DNA of 49,503 nt, from positions 22,037 through 71,539 of the forward strand of contig MGUA01000014.1 of NCBI GenBank assembly GCA_001799735.1, read 5' to 3'. Under the pieces are notes generated by a model. The model saw only the letters and a program-made list of their open reading frames with translations. It searched no databases and had not been told where the DNA came from. This DNA comes from Elusimicrobia bacterium GWB2_63_22. Lineage in GTDB: Bacteria > Elusimicrobiota > Elusimicrobia > Elusimicrobiales > UBA9959. This document shows positions 1 to 7,980 of the stretch, one piece after another. The first letter of the stretch is position 1, and each line of letters starts with the position of its first letter. The position numbers and the translations under genes were made by a program.

Positions 1-20
1 TGTTTTATGGCGCGCGCGTC

Positions 21-1370
21 TTACTGCAGGCCTTCGAGGATGCGTTCGAATTTCATGGAGCGGGAGGCTTTTATCAGGAAAGAGCCGCGGCCGGTTTTAA
101 TGAGGTCGCGGGCCTCGTCTATCCAGCCGTCGAGGGTTTCAGCGTAGACCACGGCATTTCCGCCGGCGGCCAGGTAGGCCTCCACGGCGGGTTTCATCTC
201 GGGGCCGGCGAGGAACACTCTTTCGGCGCAGGTGTGCGCCAGCGCGGCTCCGAGGTCCCGGTGGTAATGGGCGGAGTGCTGGCCCAGCTCCTTCATGTCG
301 CCCAGCATGACGTAGAGGGGCTTGTCTTTGGCGCACAGTTCTTTGAGCGCCGAGGCCATGGACTGGGGGTTGGCGTTGTAGGCGTCCAGGATGATCAGCG
401 CGCCGCCGAGTTTGAACTCCTGCAGGCGCATGGGCGGGGGCGTGTAATTCTCCAGGCCCTGGGTTATAGCGTGGAAATCCAGGCCCGAGGCCAGGGCGGC
501 GGCGGCGGCCGCCGCGGCGTTGTAGTAGTTGTGCCCGCCGGCGTGGGGCAGGCGGATCTCGTGCAGTTTGTCGCAGTACTCCAGGTGCAGGTGGTCGCTG
601 TCCATTATGCGCAGGTCCGCCCCTGGGTCGCGGCCGAAAGTCAATTTCTTCAGGTCACGGCCGTTGAGGCGGGAGAGGTAGCGGTCGTCGTAATTGTAAA
701 CCAGGGTGCCGCCGGGGGCCAGGCAGGAGGCCAGCTCGGTCTTGGTGTCGAAGATGGTTTCGAGGCTGCCGAAATACTGTAGATGCGACGGGCCGATGTT
801 AGTGATAATCCCGACGGTGGGCCGGGCTACCTCTCCTATCTCCTTTATGTCCCCCCGGCGCGAGGCGCCGAGCTCGAAGACGCCGAATTTATGCGCGCCG
901 CCGAGTTCCAGCAGGGAGAGCGGCAGCCCGAACTGGTTGTTGAGGTTGCCGGCGTTGGAGCAGGTCTCCCCCGCCGCCGAGAAGATGCTCCTGAGCATTT
1001 CCTTGGTGGTGCTCTTGCCGTTGGAGCCGGTTATGGCGACCAGCGGTATCTGCCAGCGCTGGCGGTGCCAGGCGGCCAGGTCCTGCAGGGCTTTGAGCGT
1101 ATCCTTGACCGTCACTACCGCCGGGGGCAGCTCTTTGGCGGCTCCGGCGGCGTCCTCTCTGGCCAGCCAGCCGCTCACGCCCACCGGCACGGTCTGCGGC
1201 AGAAAGTCGTGCGCGTCGTAGGAGGCGCCTTTGAGGGCCCAGAAGAAATCCCCCGCCCTCAGCCGGCGGGTGTCGGTTACGAACTCGTCGAACCGGGCGG
1301 CGGGGTTTCCCTTGAGGAGCCGGCCGTTGACGGCTTTGGCTAGCGTGGCCAGGTCTATGCCTAGTTTCAT
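21..1370 (-). CDS. murF: UDP-N-acetylmuramoyl-tripeptide--D-alanyl-D-alanine ligase MurF
   Basis: Adds D-Ala-D-Ala to the UDP-MurNAc-tripeptide, the last cytoplasmic peptide-stem step of peptidoglycan synthesis. The 449-aa protein has normal Mur ligase length. The ATP loop ITGSNGKSTT lies at about residues 113-122, the central-domain segment N-x-NNQFGLPLSLL follows, and DAYNANPQSM marks the C-terminal domain. A run of nine alanines follows the HNYYN motif. The start overlaps the murE stop by 4 nt (ATGA), implying translational coupling. It is the last complete gene of the minus-strand dcw cluster; mraY would be expected beyond the left edge but cannot be seen. Confidence 0.97.
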   Translation of the reverse strand: MKLGIDLATLAKAVNGRLLKGNPAARFDEFVTDTRRLRAGDFFWALKGASYDAHDFLPQTVPVGVSGWLAREDAAGAAKELPPAVVTVKDTLKALQDLAAWHRQRWQIPLVAITGSNGKSTTKEMLRSIFSAAGETCSNAGNLNNQFGLPLSLLELGGAHKFGVFELGASRRGDIKEIGEVARPTVGIITNIGPSHLQYFGSLETIFDTKTELASCLAPGGTLVYNYDDRYLSRLNGRDLKKLTFGRDPGADLRIMDSDHLHLEYCDKLHEIRLPHAGGHNYYNAAAAAAAALASGLDFHAITQGLENYTPPPMRLQEFKLGGALIILDAYNANPQSMASALKELCAKDKPLYVMLGDMKELGQHSAHYHRDLGAALAHTCAERVFLAGPEMKPAVEAYLAAGGNAVVYAETLDGWIDEARDLIKTGRGSFLIKASRSMKFERILEGLQ

Positions 1371-2857
1371 GAGGTCTTCTTCCTTATCGCGGCGGCGGCG
1401 GTTTCCGCGTCGCTGAAATGTATGGTGCTGTCCTTGAGGATCTGGTAAGTCTCATGGCCCTTGCCGGCTATCAGCACGATGTCGCCCTTGGCGGCCTGCG
1501 CCACCGCGGCTTCTATGGCGTGCCGCCGGTCAGGGATAATTTCGAAATTGGTGAACTTGTCGACGATGCCTTTCTCTATGTCGTCGATGATGGCCATCGG
1601 GTCCTCGCTGCGCGGGTTGTCGCTGGTGACTATGGCCAGGTCGCTGAGCGCGCAGGCCACGGCTCCCATCGGCGCGCGCTTGGTGCGGTCCCTGTCCCCG
1701 CCGCAGCCGAACACCGTGATGATGCGGCGGTGCGGCATCAGCCCCAGGCCGGACAGCACGTTCTCAAGGGAGGCGTCGGTATGCGCGTAGTCCACGAAAA
1801 CGGTGAAATCCTGGCCGGCGTCCACGCGCTGCAGGCGTCCCGGCACATTGGCCAGGGCTCCGGCCCCGCCGGCAGCGGCCCGCGCGTCCACGCCGCCGCC
1901 GGCGGCCGCCGCTATGGCGGCCAGCGCGTTGTAGACGTTGTGCCGGCCGAGCAGGTTCAGCCTTACCGGGATCTCGCCGGCCGGTGTCTTGAGCGTAAAG
2001 CGGGTCATGTCGGCCAGTATCTCCACGTCCGCGGCGCGGAAATCGGCCTCGTTCTCTATGCCGAAGGTGACTGTCCTGACCCGGCCAGCCAGCTTTTTAA
2101 GCAGCCACGGAGCGCGCTCGTCGTCGGCGTTGATGACGGCGTACTTGTCCTTCTTGGGCGAGCGCTCCAGCAGGTCGAAAAGGCGGGCCTTGGCCAGGAA
2201 GTAGCTCTCCCTGTCCTTGTGGAAATCCAGGTGGTCGCGCTGCAGGTTGGTGAAGACCGCGCAGTCGAAGTCCACGTCCTCCACGCGGCCGAGGGCCAGC
2301 GCGTGGGAAGAAACCTCCATAACCACCGACGAGGCGCCCGCGGCCGCCATGCCGGCCAGGAGTTCCTGGAGGGTATGGGCCAGCGGCGTAGTGTTGGCGG
2401 CGGCGGCTATGACTTTTCCCCCGACGCGGTAATCTATGGTGCCGATCACCCCGGGGGACAGCCCTTGCCCCAACAGTATGTTCTCCAGCAGGTAGGCGGT
2501 GGTGGTTTTGCCCTTGGTGCCGGTGATGCCGTAAACTTTCAGCCTGCTGGAGGGATGCCCGTGGAAATTGGCGGCAGCTTTAGAGAGGGCGCGGTTCAGG
2601 TCGGGCGCCGTCAGGAACGCCGCGTGCGGGAAGGCGGACGCCGTCTCCGGGGGCACCGGCGCGGCCGTTATTACCGCCGCCGCGCCCCGTTCCAGGGCCT
2701 GTCGTATGAACAGGCTGCCGTCGGTCCGGGCGCCGGGCAGCGCGAAGAACAGCGAGCCGGGGCCGGCCAGGCGCGAGTCGTTTAGAACGGAGGAGACTAC
2801 CGGGTCGCGGCCTTCAACGGCCGTTCCGGACCCTTCGAGTACCTTTGAAAGTTTCAT
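1367..2857 (-). CDS. murE: UDP-N-acetylmuramoyl-L-alanyl-D-glutamate--2,6-diaminopimelate ligase MurE
   Basis: Adds the third stem residue to UDP-MurNAc-L-Ala-D-Glu. The 496-aa protein has the ATP loop GITGTKGKTTT near residues 110-120 and the C-terminal DNPRSEDP motif near 413-420. In this family DNPR marks meso-diaminopimelate rather than lysine specificity, so a DAP-type wall is inferred. It lies 44 nt downstream of ftsI. A TATTAT box is 7 nt before the ATG and there is no clear Shine-Dalgarno sequence, so it may also have its own near-leaderless promoter. It overlaps murF by 4 nt. Confidence 0.97.
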   Translation of the reverse strand: MKLSKVLEGSGTAVEGRDPVVSSVLNDSRLAGPGSLFFALPGARTDGSLFIRQALERGAAAVITAAPVPPETASAFPHAAFLTAPDLNRALSKAAANFHGHPSSRLKVYGITGTKGKTTTAYLLENILLGQGLSPGVIGTIDYRVGGKVIAAAANTTPLAHTLQELLAGMAAAGASSVVMEVSSHALALGRVEDVDFDCAVFTNLQRDHLDFHKDRESYFLAKARLFDLLERSPKKDKYAVINADDERAPWLLKKLAGRVRTVTFGIENEADFRAADVEILADMTRFTLKTPAGEIPVRLNLLGRHNVYNALAAIAAAAGGGVDARAAAGGAGALANVPGRLQRVDAGQDFTVFVDYAHTDASLENVLSGLGLMPHRRIITVFGCGGDRDRTKRAPMGAVACALSDLAIVTSDNPRSEDPMAIIDDIEKGIVDKFTNFEIIPDRRHAIEAAVAQAAKGDIVLIAGKGHETYQILKDSTIHFSDAETAAAAIRKKTS

Positions 2858-2901
2858 CCTGTAAATAATAGTAAATTAGGCGGCGGGGTCCGCAAGGCGG
2901 A

Positions 2902-4590
2902 TCAGTCGGAAATGCGCGCGGTCTGCGGCGCGCTTTTATGGGGTATGGGGGCGTCGGGCTTGATGCCCTTGAGGGTGATGATCTTCTTGGCGATCTCCTG
3001 GAAAGCCGGGGCGGCGGTCTCGCCGCCGTAGGTGAGGCCCTTGGGGTTGTCGAGCACCACCAGGATGGTGTACTGCGGCTCGGGGACCGGGAAGAAGCCC
3101 GCGAAAGAGGCGACGTTCTTGCCGGTGAGGTACTTGCCGGTGCGCGGGTCTATCTTTTTGGAGGTGCCGGTCTTGCCGGCTATGGAGTAGCCGGGCACGG
3201 CGGCGTTCTTGCCGGTGCCCTTCTCCACGACGTTGCGCAGTATGCGCTTCACCCGGCCGGAGATCCCCGGGGGTATGGCCTGGCGTATCACGGCCGGCGC
3301 GTGGTGGAAGATCTCTTCGCCCTCGTGATCGGTTATCCTCTCCACGAGGCGCGGCTCATAGAGCTTGCCGCCGTTGGCCAGCGCGGAGTAGGCGTTGAGC
3401 ACCTGCAGCGGGGTGGCCGCGATGCCGTGCCCGTAGGAGCCGACGGCCAGGTCTATCTGCTTGAAGCGCTCCAGCGGGCGCAGCAGGCCGGCGGATTCGC
3501 CGTAGAAACCGAGCCCGGACTTGGAGCCGAAGCCGAAGGCCTTGGTGTAGAGGTAGAAATCTTTGACGCCGAGCTTTAGCCCGATCTTGGCGGTGCCTAT
3601 ATTGGAGGAGCGCTCTATCACTTCGGAGAGGGTCAGGGTGTGCTCCGGCTCGTGGTCATGCAGGGTGATGCGGCTGCTGAAGGCCCAGGCGCCCTTCTCG
3701 CAGTAGTAGGTGTCCCGCTCGCTGGCTATGCCGGTGTCCAGGGCCGCGGCCAGGGTAATGGCTTTAAAGGTGGAGCCGGGCTCGTAGACCCACTCCACGG
3801 TCTCTATGCGCTCTACGTCCATCGGCCACGAGGCCATGGCCAGGATGCGGCCGCTTTGCGGGTCCTGCACCAGCGCCATGCCCAGCTCCGCCCTGCTCTT
3901 TTCCGTGATCCGCTGTATCGCCTCCTGGGCGAAATACTGGATGTTCTTGTCTATGGTGAGGTGCAGGTCGCGCGGCTTGGCCTCTTTCTCGCGCCTGTCC
4001 TCGAAGATGACCCGCCCGGCGGCGTCGCGCACCACTTCCCGTTTGCTGACCTTGCCGCTGAGCACCTTGTCGTAGAGCAGTTCTATGCCGGTGAGGCCCT
4101 TGTCCGTGCGCGTGACGCCTATGATCTGGCGGGCGATGTCGCCGGCGGGGTAGTAGCGGCTCTGCGACGGCTCCAGGGTGACGCCCTTGAGCTTAAGGGC
4201 CTTTACCGCCTCGAAGGCGTCGCGGTCGAGACCCTTCTTTACGGGGACGAAGTTCTTGTTTTTTCGGAATTTGTCGCGGAAGGAGCGCGGCAGGGAGAGG
4301 ACGCGGGTGAGCTCGGCCACCGCGCGCTCGGGCTCGGTCAGGTCTTTCTTGAACAAGCCGGCTTCCCAGGTGACTATGGATTCGGCCAGCAGTTCCCCGC
4401 CGGCGCCGAAGATCCGGCCCCTGGGGCCGATCTCCGACACGGTACGGTTGAATTCCTTAGAAGCGGTCTCTGAAAGATTTTCGTGCCGGACGGTCTGCAG
4501 CCAGAAAAGCCGGGCGCCAATCATCAAAACCGGAAGACCGGCTAAGACGGCGCAGGTGTGAATTCTTGTAATTAAGGTTTTTGCTATCAT
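2902..4590 (-). CDS. ftsI: FtsI/PBP3-type class B penicillin-binding protein (septal transpeptidase)
   Basis: A DD-transpeptidase that cross-links septal peptidoglycan. I chose the ATG giving MIAKTLITRIHTC (562 aa) because a single membrane anchor (about residues 10-30) follows directly; a start 36 nt upstream adds only an Arg/Pro-rich tail. The class B dimerisation segment comes first, then the transpeptidase motifs SxxK (PGSTFK, Ser about 273), SSN (about 328-330) and KTG (about 473-475). All active-site residues are present. It sits between ftsL and murE as in canonical dcw clusters. Its start codon lies inside a small open frame in another frame that has a good ribosome-binding site (see 4457-4675). 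Confidence 0.95.
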   Translation of the reverse strand: MIAKTLITRIHTCAVLAGLPVLMIGARLFWLQTVRHENLSETASKEFNRTVSEIGPRGRIFGAGGELLAESIVTWEAGLFKKDLTEPERAVAELTRVLSLPRSFRDKFRKNKNFVPVKKGLDRDAFEAVKALKLKGVTLEPSQSRYYPAGDIARQIIGVTRTDKGLTGIELLYDKVLSGKVSKREVVRDAAGRVIFEDRREKEAKPRDLHLTIDKNIQYFAQEAIQRITEKSRAELGMALVQDPQSGRILAMASWPMDVERIETVEWVYEPGSTFKAITLAAALDTGIASERDTYYCEKGAWAFSSRITLHDHEPEHTLTLSEVIERSSNIGTAKIGLKLGVKDFYLYTKAFGFGSKSGLGFYGESAGLLRPLERFKQIDLAVGSYGHGIAATPLQVLNAYSALANGGKLYEPRLVERITDHEGEEIFHHAPAVIRQAIPPGISGRVKRILRNVVEKGTGKNAAVPGYSIAGKTGTSKKIDPRTGKYLTGKNVASFAGFFPVPEPQYTILVVLDNPKGLTYGGETAAPAFQEIAKKIITLKGIKPDAPIPHKSAPQTARISD

Positions 4591-4675
4591 GGGCGGCCGC
4601 CACCGCGGCGAAGCCGGTCTCCCCAAGGACGGGGATCCTGTCGAACAGTTCTTTGAAGTTGCTTATCTCAGACAT
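4457..4675 (-). CDS. Possible 72-aa small ORF overlapping the ftsI start
   Basis: A small open frame lies between ftsL and ftsI. It begins MSEISNFKELFDRIPVLGE and is preceded by a strong purine-rich ribosome-binding site (GGGGGAG about 5 nt before the ATG), better than that of ftsI. Its first 28 codons fall in otherwise non-coding sequence and use GC-ending codons. The remainder overlaps the 5' end of ftsI in a different frame and looks less protein-like. It could be a leader peptide coupling ftsI translation, or chance. I do not recognise a family. Confidence 0.3.
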   Translation of the reverse strand: MSEISNFKELFDRIPVLGETGFAAVAAAHDSKNLNYKNSHLRRLSRSSGFDDWRPAFLAADRPARKSFRDRF

Positions 4676-4719
4676 CCGTCTCCCCCGGGCCGGGTTTCGG
4701 CCCCGCGGGTCCGGGCCGG

Positions 4720-5055
4720 TTACGACGCCTTATTCAGCCTGAACAGCCTTGCCAGCCAGCCCCTGCCCGCAGTTTTAGCGGCGGGCGTGCCGTCAAGCAT
4801 GACGACCGCGCCCGGTTCCGGATAGACCATGCCGAGCTTTACGGCCTCGGCTTCCAGTTTCTCCGGGGACAAGGAGATGCGTATTTCCTTCTTCAGGTAG
4901 GTGTTGGCGCTTTCGAGATCCTTGATCTCTCTTCGGAGTTTTTCGATGTTGTAGCCCAGCTTGACGGCCTGCACGTTCTCCCAGGCGAACAGGAAGAAAA
5001 CCGCGCATAGGCCGCCTATGATACCAAGCCTGTAGTTCCTCGTCCTCTTAAGCAT
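4720..5055 (-). CDS. ftsL: FtsL-like septum formation protein
   Basis: A small single-pass division protein of 111 aa, starting at MLKRTRNYRLG. It has a short basic N-terminus, one transmembrane helix (about residues 9-27), then a charged heptad-like stretch (EKLRREIKDLESANTYLKKE) as in FtsL/DivIC proteins that bridge FtsB, FtsQ and FtsI. The C-terminal part (SPEKLEAEAVKLGMVYPEPG) resembles the usual FtsL tail. Identity rests mainly on topology, size and position between rsmH and ftsI, because FtsL sequences are poorly conserved. The longer upstream reading (start 5124) was rejected because it overlaps the small gene at 5076-5246. Confidence 0.82.
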   Translation of the reverse strand: MLKRTRNYRLGIIGGLCAVFFLFAWENVQAVKLGYNIEKLRREIKDLESANTYLKKEIRISLSPEKLEAEAVKLGMVYPEPGAVVMLDGTPAAKTAGRGWLARLFRLNKAS

Positions 5056-5075
5056 TACAGTAGCCCCTTGTTGCG

Positions 5076-5246
5076 TTATTCCATGCTGAAAAGCTCGATG
5101 CGCTTTATGCCGTGCTTCTCCCACAGGTAGAAGATCTTGGTCGGAGACATGGCCGACTTAAGACCGTTGAACTTGCTGCGCGCGGCCCGGCCGTGCAGCA
5201 TCTTGTTGAACTTCGCCCCCACTTTCAGGATGTTCTCGGGATACAT
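5076..5246 (-). CDS. 56-aa conserved-looking small protein in the dcw cluster
   Basis: A small gene fills the 205-nt gap between rsmH and ftsL. It has a near-perfect Shine-Dalgarno sequence (TAAGGAGGG, 5 nt before the ATG) and encodes a 56-aa basic protein starting MYPENILKVGAKFNKMLHG and ending with TAA. Codon choice matches the neighbours (AAG, CTG, GGC, ATC). It has no signal peptide or membrane helix; it is rich in Lys/Arg and aromatic residues, with a C-terminal segment KIFYLWEKHGIKRIELF. I do not recognise a family. Position and ribosome-binding site argue that it is translated with rsmH and ftsL, possibly as a small division or ribosome-associated factor. Confidence 0.75.
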   Translation of the reverse strand: MYPENILKVGAKFNKMLHGRAARSKFNGLKSAMSPTKIFYLWEKHGIKRIELFSME

Positions 5247-5260
5247 ATGCCCTCCTTAAC

Positions 5261-6145
5261 TCACAGCTTCTCTATTACCCTCAGTTTCGCGCTGCGCGCC
5301 CTCTTGTTCGAGGCTATCTCCTCGTCGGAAGGCTTCACCGGCTTCCGCGTCACGGGCTCCCAACCGCCCATCTTGGCCATGATGCGGAAAGTCTCTTTTA
5401 CTATGCGGTCCTCCAGGGAGTGGAAGGTGATGATGCCCATCCGCGCCCCGGGTTTCAGCAGCGGCATGATCTTCTGGATGCCGCGGGTGAGATTGTCGAA
5501 TTCGTAGTTGACCGCCACGCGGAGTGCCAGGAAGGTCTTGGTGGCGGGGTGGATCTTCTCCCCCCGGGCCGGGGCGACGCGCTCTATGAGCGAGCTCAGC
5601 TCGGCGGTGGTCTCGAAGGGCTTCACCCTGCGGTCCTCGAGGATGGCGCGCGTGATGCGGCCGGAGTGGCGCTCGCCGCAGACGCGGATGAGGTGCTCTA
5701 TCTGCTCGTAGGGCCACTGGTTGATGATCGTGTAGGCCGTCAGCGGGTTGTCCGGGTTGATGCGCATGTCCAGCGGCCCGTCGTGCTTGAGGCTGAAGCC
5801 GCGCGAAGGCTTGTCGAAATGCAGCGAGGAGATGCCCAGGTCGAACAGCGCCCCGGAGATGGAGCGGATGCCTTCGCGGGCGGTGATCTCGTCTATGTTG
5901 GCGAAGTTGCCCTGGGCGATCTTGACGCGGTCGCCGAAGGGCTTGAGATTGTTGGCGGCGACGCCGGCCATTTCCGGGTCCCAGTCTATGCCGAGGACGC
6001 TGGCCTCGGGCGGCAGGGCCTCCAGCAGGCGCGCGGTATGGCCGCCCATGCCCAGCGTGGCGTCAACGTAGGTCCCTTTCTTTTCGGTTATCAGCAGGTT
6101 CACCACTTCTTCGGCCAGCACCGAAACGTGCGTATATTCGGTCAT
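5261..6145 (-). CDS. rsmH: 16S rRNA (cytosine(1402)-N4)-methyltransferase RsmH
   Basis: A SAM-dependent methyltransferase acting on C1402 in the ribosomal P site. The start MTEYTHVSVLAEEVV gives 294 aa. This ATG overlaps the mraZ stop as ATGA, whereas the longer frame runs back into mraZ. The N-terminal THVSVLAEEVV signature, SAM-binding LGMGGHT (about 31-37) and FDLGISSLHFD (about 101-111) are all present, along with the C-terminal RSAKLRVIEK end typical of the family. It is the second gene of the dcw operon and probably translationally coupled to mraZ. Confidence 0.97.
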   Translation of the reverse strand: MTEYTHVSVLAEEVVNLLITEKKGTYVDATLGMGGHTARLLEALPPEASVLGIDWDPEMAGVAANNLKPFGDRVKIAQGNFANIDEITAREGIRSISGALFDLGISSLHFDKPSRGFSLKHDGPLDMRINPDNPLTAYTIINQWPYEQIEHLIRVCGERHSGRITRAILEDRRVKPFETTAELSSLIERVAPARGEKIHPATKTFLALRVAVNYEFDNLTRGIQKIMPLLKPGARMGIITFHSLEDRIVKETFRIMAKMGGWEPVTRKPVKPSDEEIASNKRARSAKLRVIEKL

Positions 6146-6591
6146 AGGTCGAAGATCTTGCTGAATTTCTCTAAAGAAGGTTCCATGGTGTCTTTTTTGT
6201 ATTTGGACCAAGCCTGCGCATCCCATATTTCCGCCTTGTTCCCCACGCCCCTTATCAGTACGTCTTTTTTCAGTGAGGCGTAAATCTTCTGATTCTGGGG
6301 TATCAGTATCCTGCCCTGGTCGTCCAGCTGGGCGTCCGCCGCGTTGCCGAAGAAGTAGCGCTTGAAAGCCCGCTCCTCTTCCTTGTTCTCGGACTTGAAG
6401 ATCTCCATGTTATTGGCGATCAGTTCTTCCCATTTGGACGGCAGGAAAATGTAGAGGCAGCGGTCCAGGCCGATGCTGAGCATGAAATAGTTCTTGTCTT
6501 CCTTGCGGAGCTCCTCGCGGAAACGCGACGGAATGAAGACGCGCCCTTTGGCGTCCATCGCGTATGAATATTCTCCGTACAGTGAGCTCAT
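6142..6591 (-). CDS. mraZ: MraZ, transcriptional regulator of the dcw operon
   Basis: First gene of the dcw cluster: 149 aa with two SpoVT/AbrB-like domains, each with the DxKGR-type signature (MDAKGRVFIPSRFRE near the N-terminus; LDDQGRILIPQNQK near the middle). MraZ proteins are nucleoid-associated DNA-binding rings that repress their own operon by binding short direct repeats. Four such repeats with exact 10-bp spacing lie just upstream at 6638-6671. The Shine-Dalgarno sequence is weak. The stop overlaps the rsmH start by 4 nt. Confidence 0.97.
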   Translation of the reverse strand: MSSLYGEYSYAMDAKGRVFIPSRFREELRKEDKNYFMLSIGLDRCLYIFLPSKWEELIANNMEIFKSENKEEERAFKRYFFGNAADAQLDDQGRILIPQNQKIYASLKKDVLIRGVGNKAEIWDAQAWSKYKKDTMEPSLEKFSKIFDL

Positions 6592-6637
6592 AATAAAAAC
6601 TTTTTCTTTGCGCTTATCCAGTATACAACATTATTAA

Positions 6638-6671
6638 CCACAAAAAAACACTGTTCACCACTTTCCACCAC
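6638..6671 (-). promoter_or_regulatory. MraZ operator: four 10-bp direct repeats
   Basis: Read on the minus strand, GTGG / GTGG / GTGT / GTGG occur with an exact 10-bp period (plus-strand CCAC at 6638, ACAC at 6648, CCAC at 6658 and 6668). Two of the repeats share the longer core AGTGGTG-A or a close variant. This is the architecture known for MraZ boxes (GTGG-like repeats, one per helical turn). The repeats begin a few nt downstream of the predicted transcription start, so bound MraZ would block promoter clearance: autorepression of the whole division operon. Confidence 0.85.
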
Positions 6672-6681
6672 TTGAGTTATT

Positions 6682-6710
6682 AGTATATAGCATGCCCCCC
6701 CCCTTGTCAA
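6682..6710 (-). promoter_or_regulatory. Consensus sigma70-type promoter of the dcw operon
   Basis: On the minus strand there is a perfect -35 TTGACA (6705-6710), a 17-nt spacer and a -10 TATACT (6682-6687). The predicted start is near 6675. The spacer contains a run of nine G residues on the transcribed orientation (plus-strand C9, 6695-6703); a slippage there would change the spacer length. Confidence 0.88.
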
Positions 6711-6781
6711 TACCTTGGGGAAAAAGAGATTGTTTTAACGGTACTTTTTGCGTTCTGGGGAGGGAGGGAAAGCGTGAAAAC

Positions 6782-6805
6782 AGGGGTTGATTTCGGTCAA
6801 CCCCT
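6782..6805 (-). terminator. Hairpin downstream of the peptidase gene
   Basis: A perfect 9-bp stem (AGGGGTTGA / TCAACCCCT) with a 6-nt loop lies 32 nt after the peptidase stop. On the minus strand it is followed by TGTTTTC. It is a plausible intrinsic terminator separating this operon from the dcw promoter, although the T-run is short. Confidence 0.65.
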
Positions 6806-6836
6806 ATATATAGGAATATATATTAATACAGGAAGG

Positions 6837-7949
6837 TTATCTGTTAACGCCGGAGATCTTGCCGGTCTTGAGGTCGTAGCGCCAGGCGTACTCGAGCGAG
6901 GAGAGCTTGTTGTAGGGCATGCCGTAGGCCTGGTAGAGGGACTGCGCCGGCGGCCGCCCGTCGCGTATGCCCTTGCAGAAAACGTAGAAGGCGTCGCCGG
7001 CCTTGAGCTTCATCAGGAAGCGCACCACGCTGTAGGCCTGGGCGTACCAGAGGCGGACGTTGTCCTCGTCGGCGCCCTGCAGGTTCTCTATGCGCACCAG
7101 GTCGCCCAGCTTGAACCCGCTGCCCCCCTCCAGGAGTTTCAGATTCAGCGCCAGCCAGTTCGGGGTGGAGAAGCCGCGTTCGGCCTGTATGTAGGTGGCC
7201 ACGCCTTCGCTCAGCCAGAGCGGGCTGGGGTTGGTGGACGGGAAGAAGCTGTCGAAATAGATGTGCGTCAGCTCGTGCGCCAGGATGCCGAAGGCCTCGT
7301 CGCTCTTGTAGACGTAGATCTTGCGCTCGGAAAGCGACGCGGCGCCGCCGGACCAGGCCGGCCGGCCGGTGAGCTTGCGGTAGGTTTCCGGGGAGCTCGA
7401 GTAATAGATGAAGACTTTCTTCTCGCGCGTCCACGGCGAAAAGGCCACCAGGTCGAGCATGATGTTGCCGTGCAGGGATTCCAGCTGGTTCTCCAGTTCG
7501 TCAGACACCTCGGCGCCTTCTTCGTAGAGCACGAAGTGGCGGGTCACTTTTCTGGCGAAGCCGCCGGGGGCGTCGGGGTAATCCCCCTCTTCGCCCGTGG
7601 TGACGATCTGCGTCTTGTCCTGCTGCGAGTGCACAGGCATCATGGCCGTGGGGGCGATGTCTTTTACGTGGCCGCCGGTGTTGGTGACCAGGCCCAGGGA
7701 GCTCTGTCCGGCGACGGGGCGGGTGGAGGAGGCCACGGTATAGTTGCCGGGGTCCGGCGGGTAGGCCGGCGGCGCGGTATGTTTGAGCACCGGCGGCCGG
7801 GACGGCCTGTTGGAACTGAAAGGGTTGCTGACGATCTTGAATCTTTTGAGGGCGGACATGTCCTCGCTGACGTACTGGTACATAAAAAGCCCCCAGAGCC
7901 CTATGACCAGGCCCCAGAAGACTATTCGCAGTTTGGCTATTATGTCCAT
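6837..7949 (-). CDS. Membrane-anchored gluzincin metallopeptidase (peptidase MA-like)
   Basis: 370 aa with one N-terminal transmembrane helix (about residues 8-26), a Pro/Ser-rich linker to about residue 125, then a zinc peptidase domain. HELTH (about 225-229) supplies two zinc ligands and the catalytic glutamate. LSEGVATY (Glu about 248) supplies the third ligand, as in MA-like families related to M1/M48. The domain should face the periplasm. The C-terminal region repeats the WYAQAYSVVRFL pattern common to these proteins. The substrate is unknown; an envelope maturation or turnover role is inferred only from topology. It follows the small membrane protein by 31 nt in the rpmH-rsmG direction. 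Confidence 0.8.
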   Translation of the reverse strand: MDIIAKLRIVFWGLVIGLWGLFMYQYVSEDMSALKRFKIVSNPFSSNRPSRPPVLKHTAPPAYPPDPGNYTVASSTRPVAGQSSLGLVTNTGGHVKDIAPTAMMPVHSQQDKTQIVTTGEEGDYPDAPGGFARKVTRHFVLYEEGAEVSDELENQLESLHGNIMLDLVAFSPWTREKKVFIYYSSSPETYRKLTGRPAWSGGAASLSERKIYVYKSDEAFGILAHELTHIYFDSFFPSTNPSPLWLSEGVATYIQAERGFSTPNWLALNLKLLEGGSGFKLGDLVRIENLQGADEDNVRLWYAQAYSVVRFLMKLKAGDAFYVFCKGIRDGRPPAQSLYQAYGMPYNKLSSLEYAWRYDLKTGKISGVNR

Positions 7950-7980
7950 CGTTAAGGGCGGAACCCCGCCCCGGCCGCTT

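Noticed and set aside
6612-6620. Possible DnaA box (TTATCCAGT) near mraZ
   Set aside because: A single imperfect match with no cluster nearby; not enough for an origin call.
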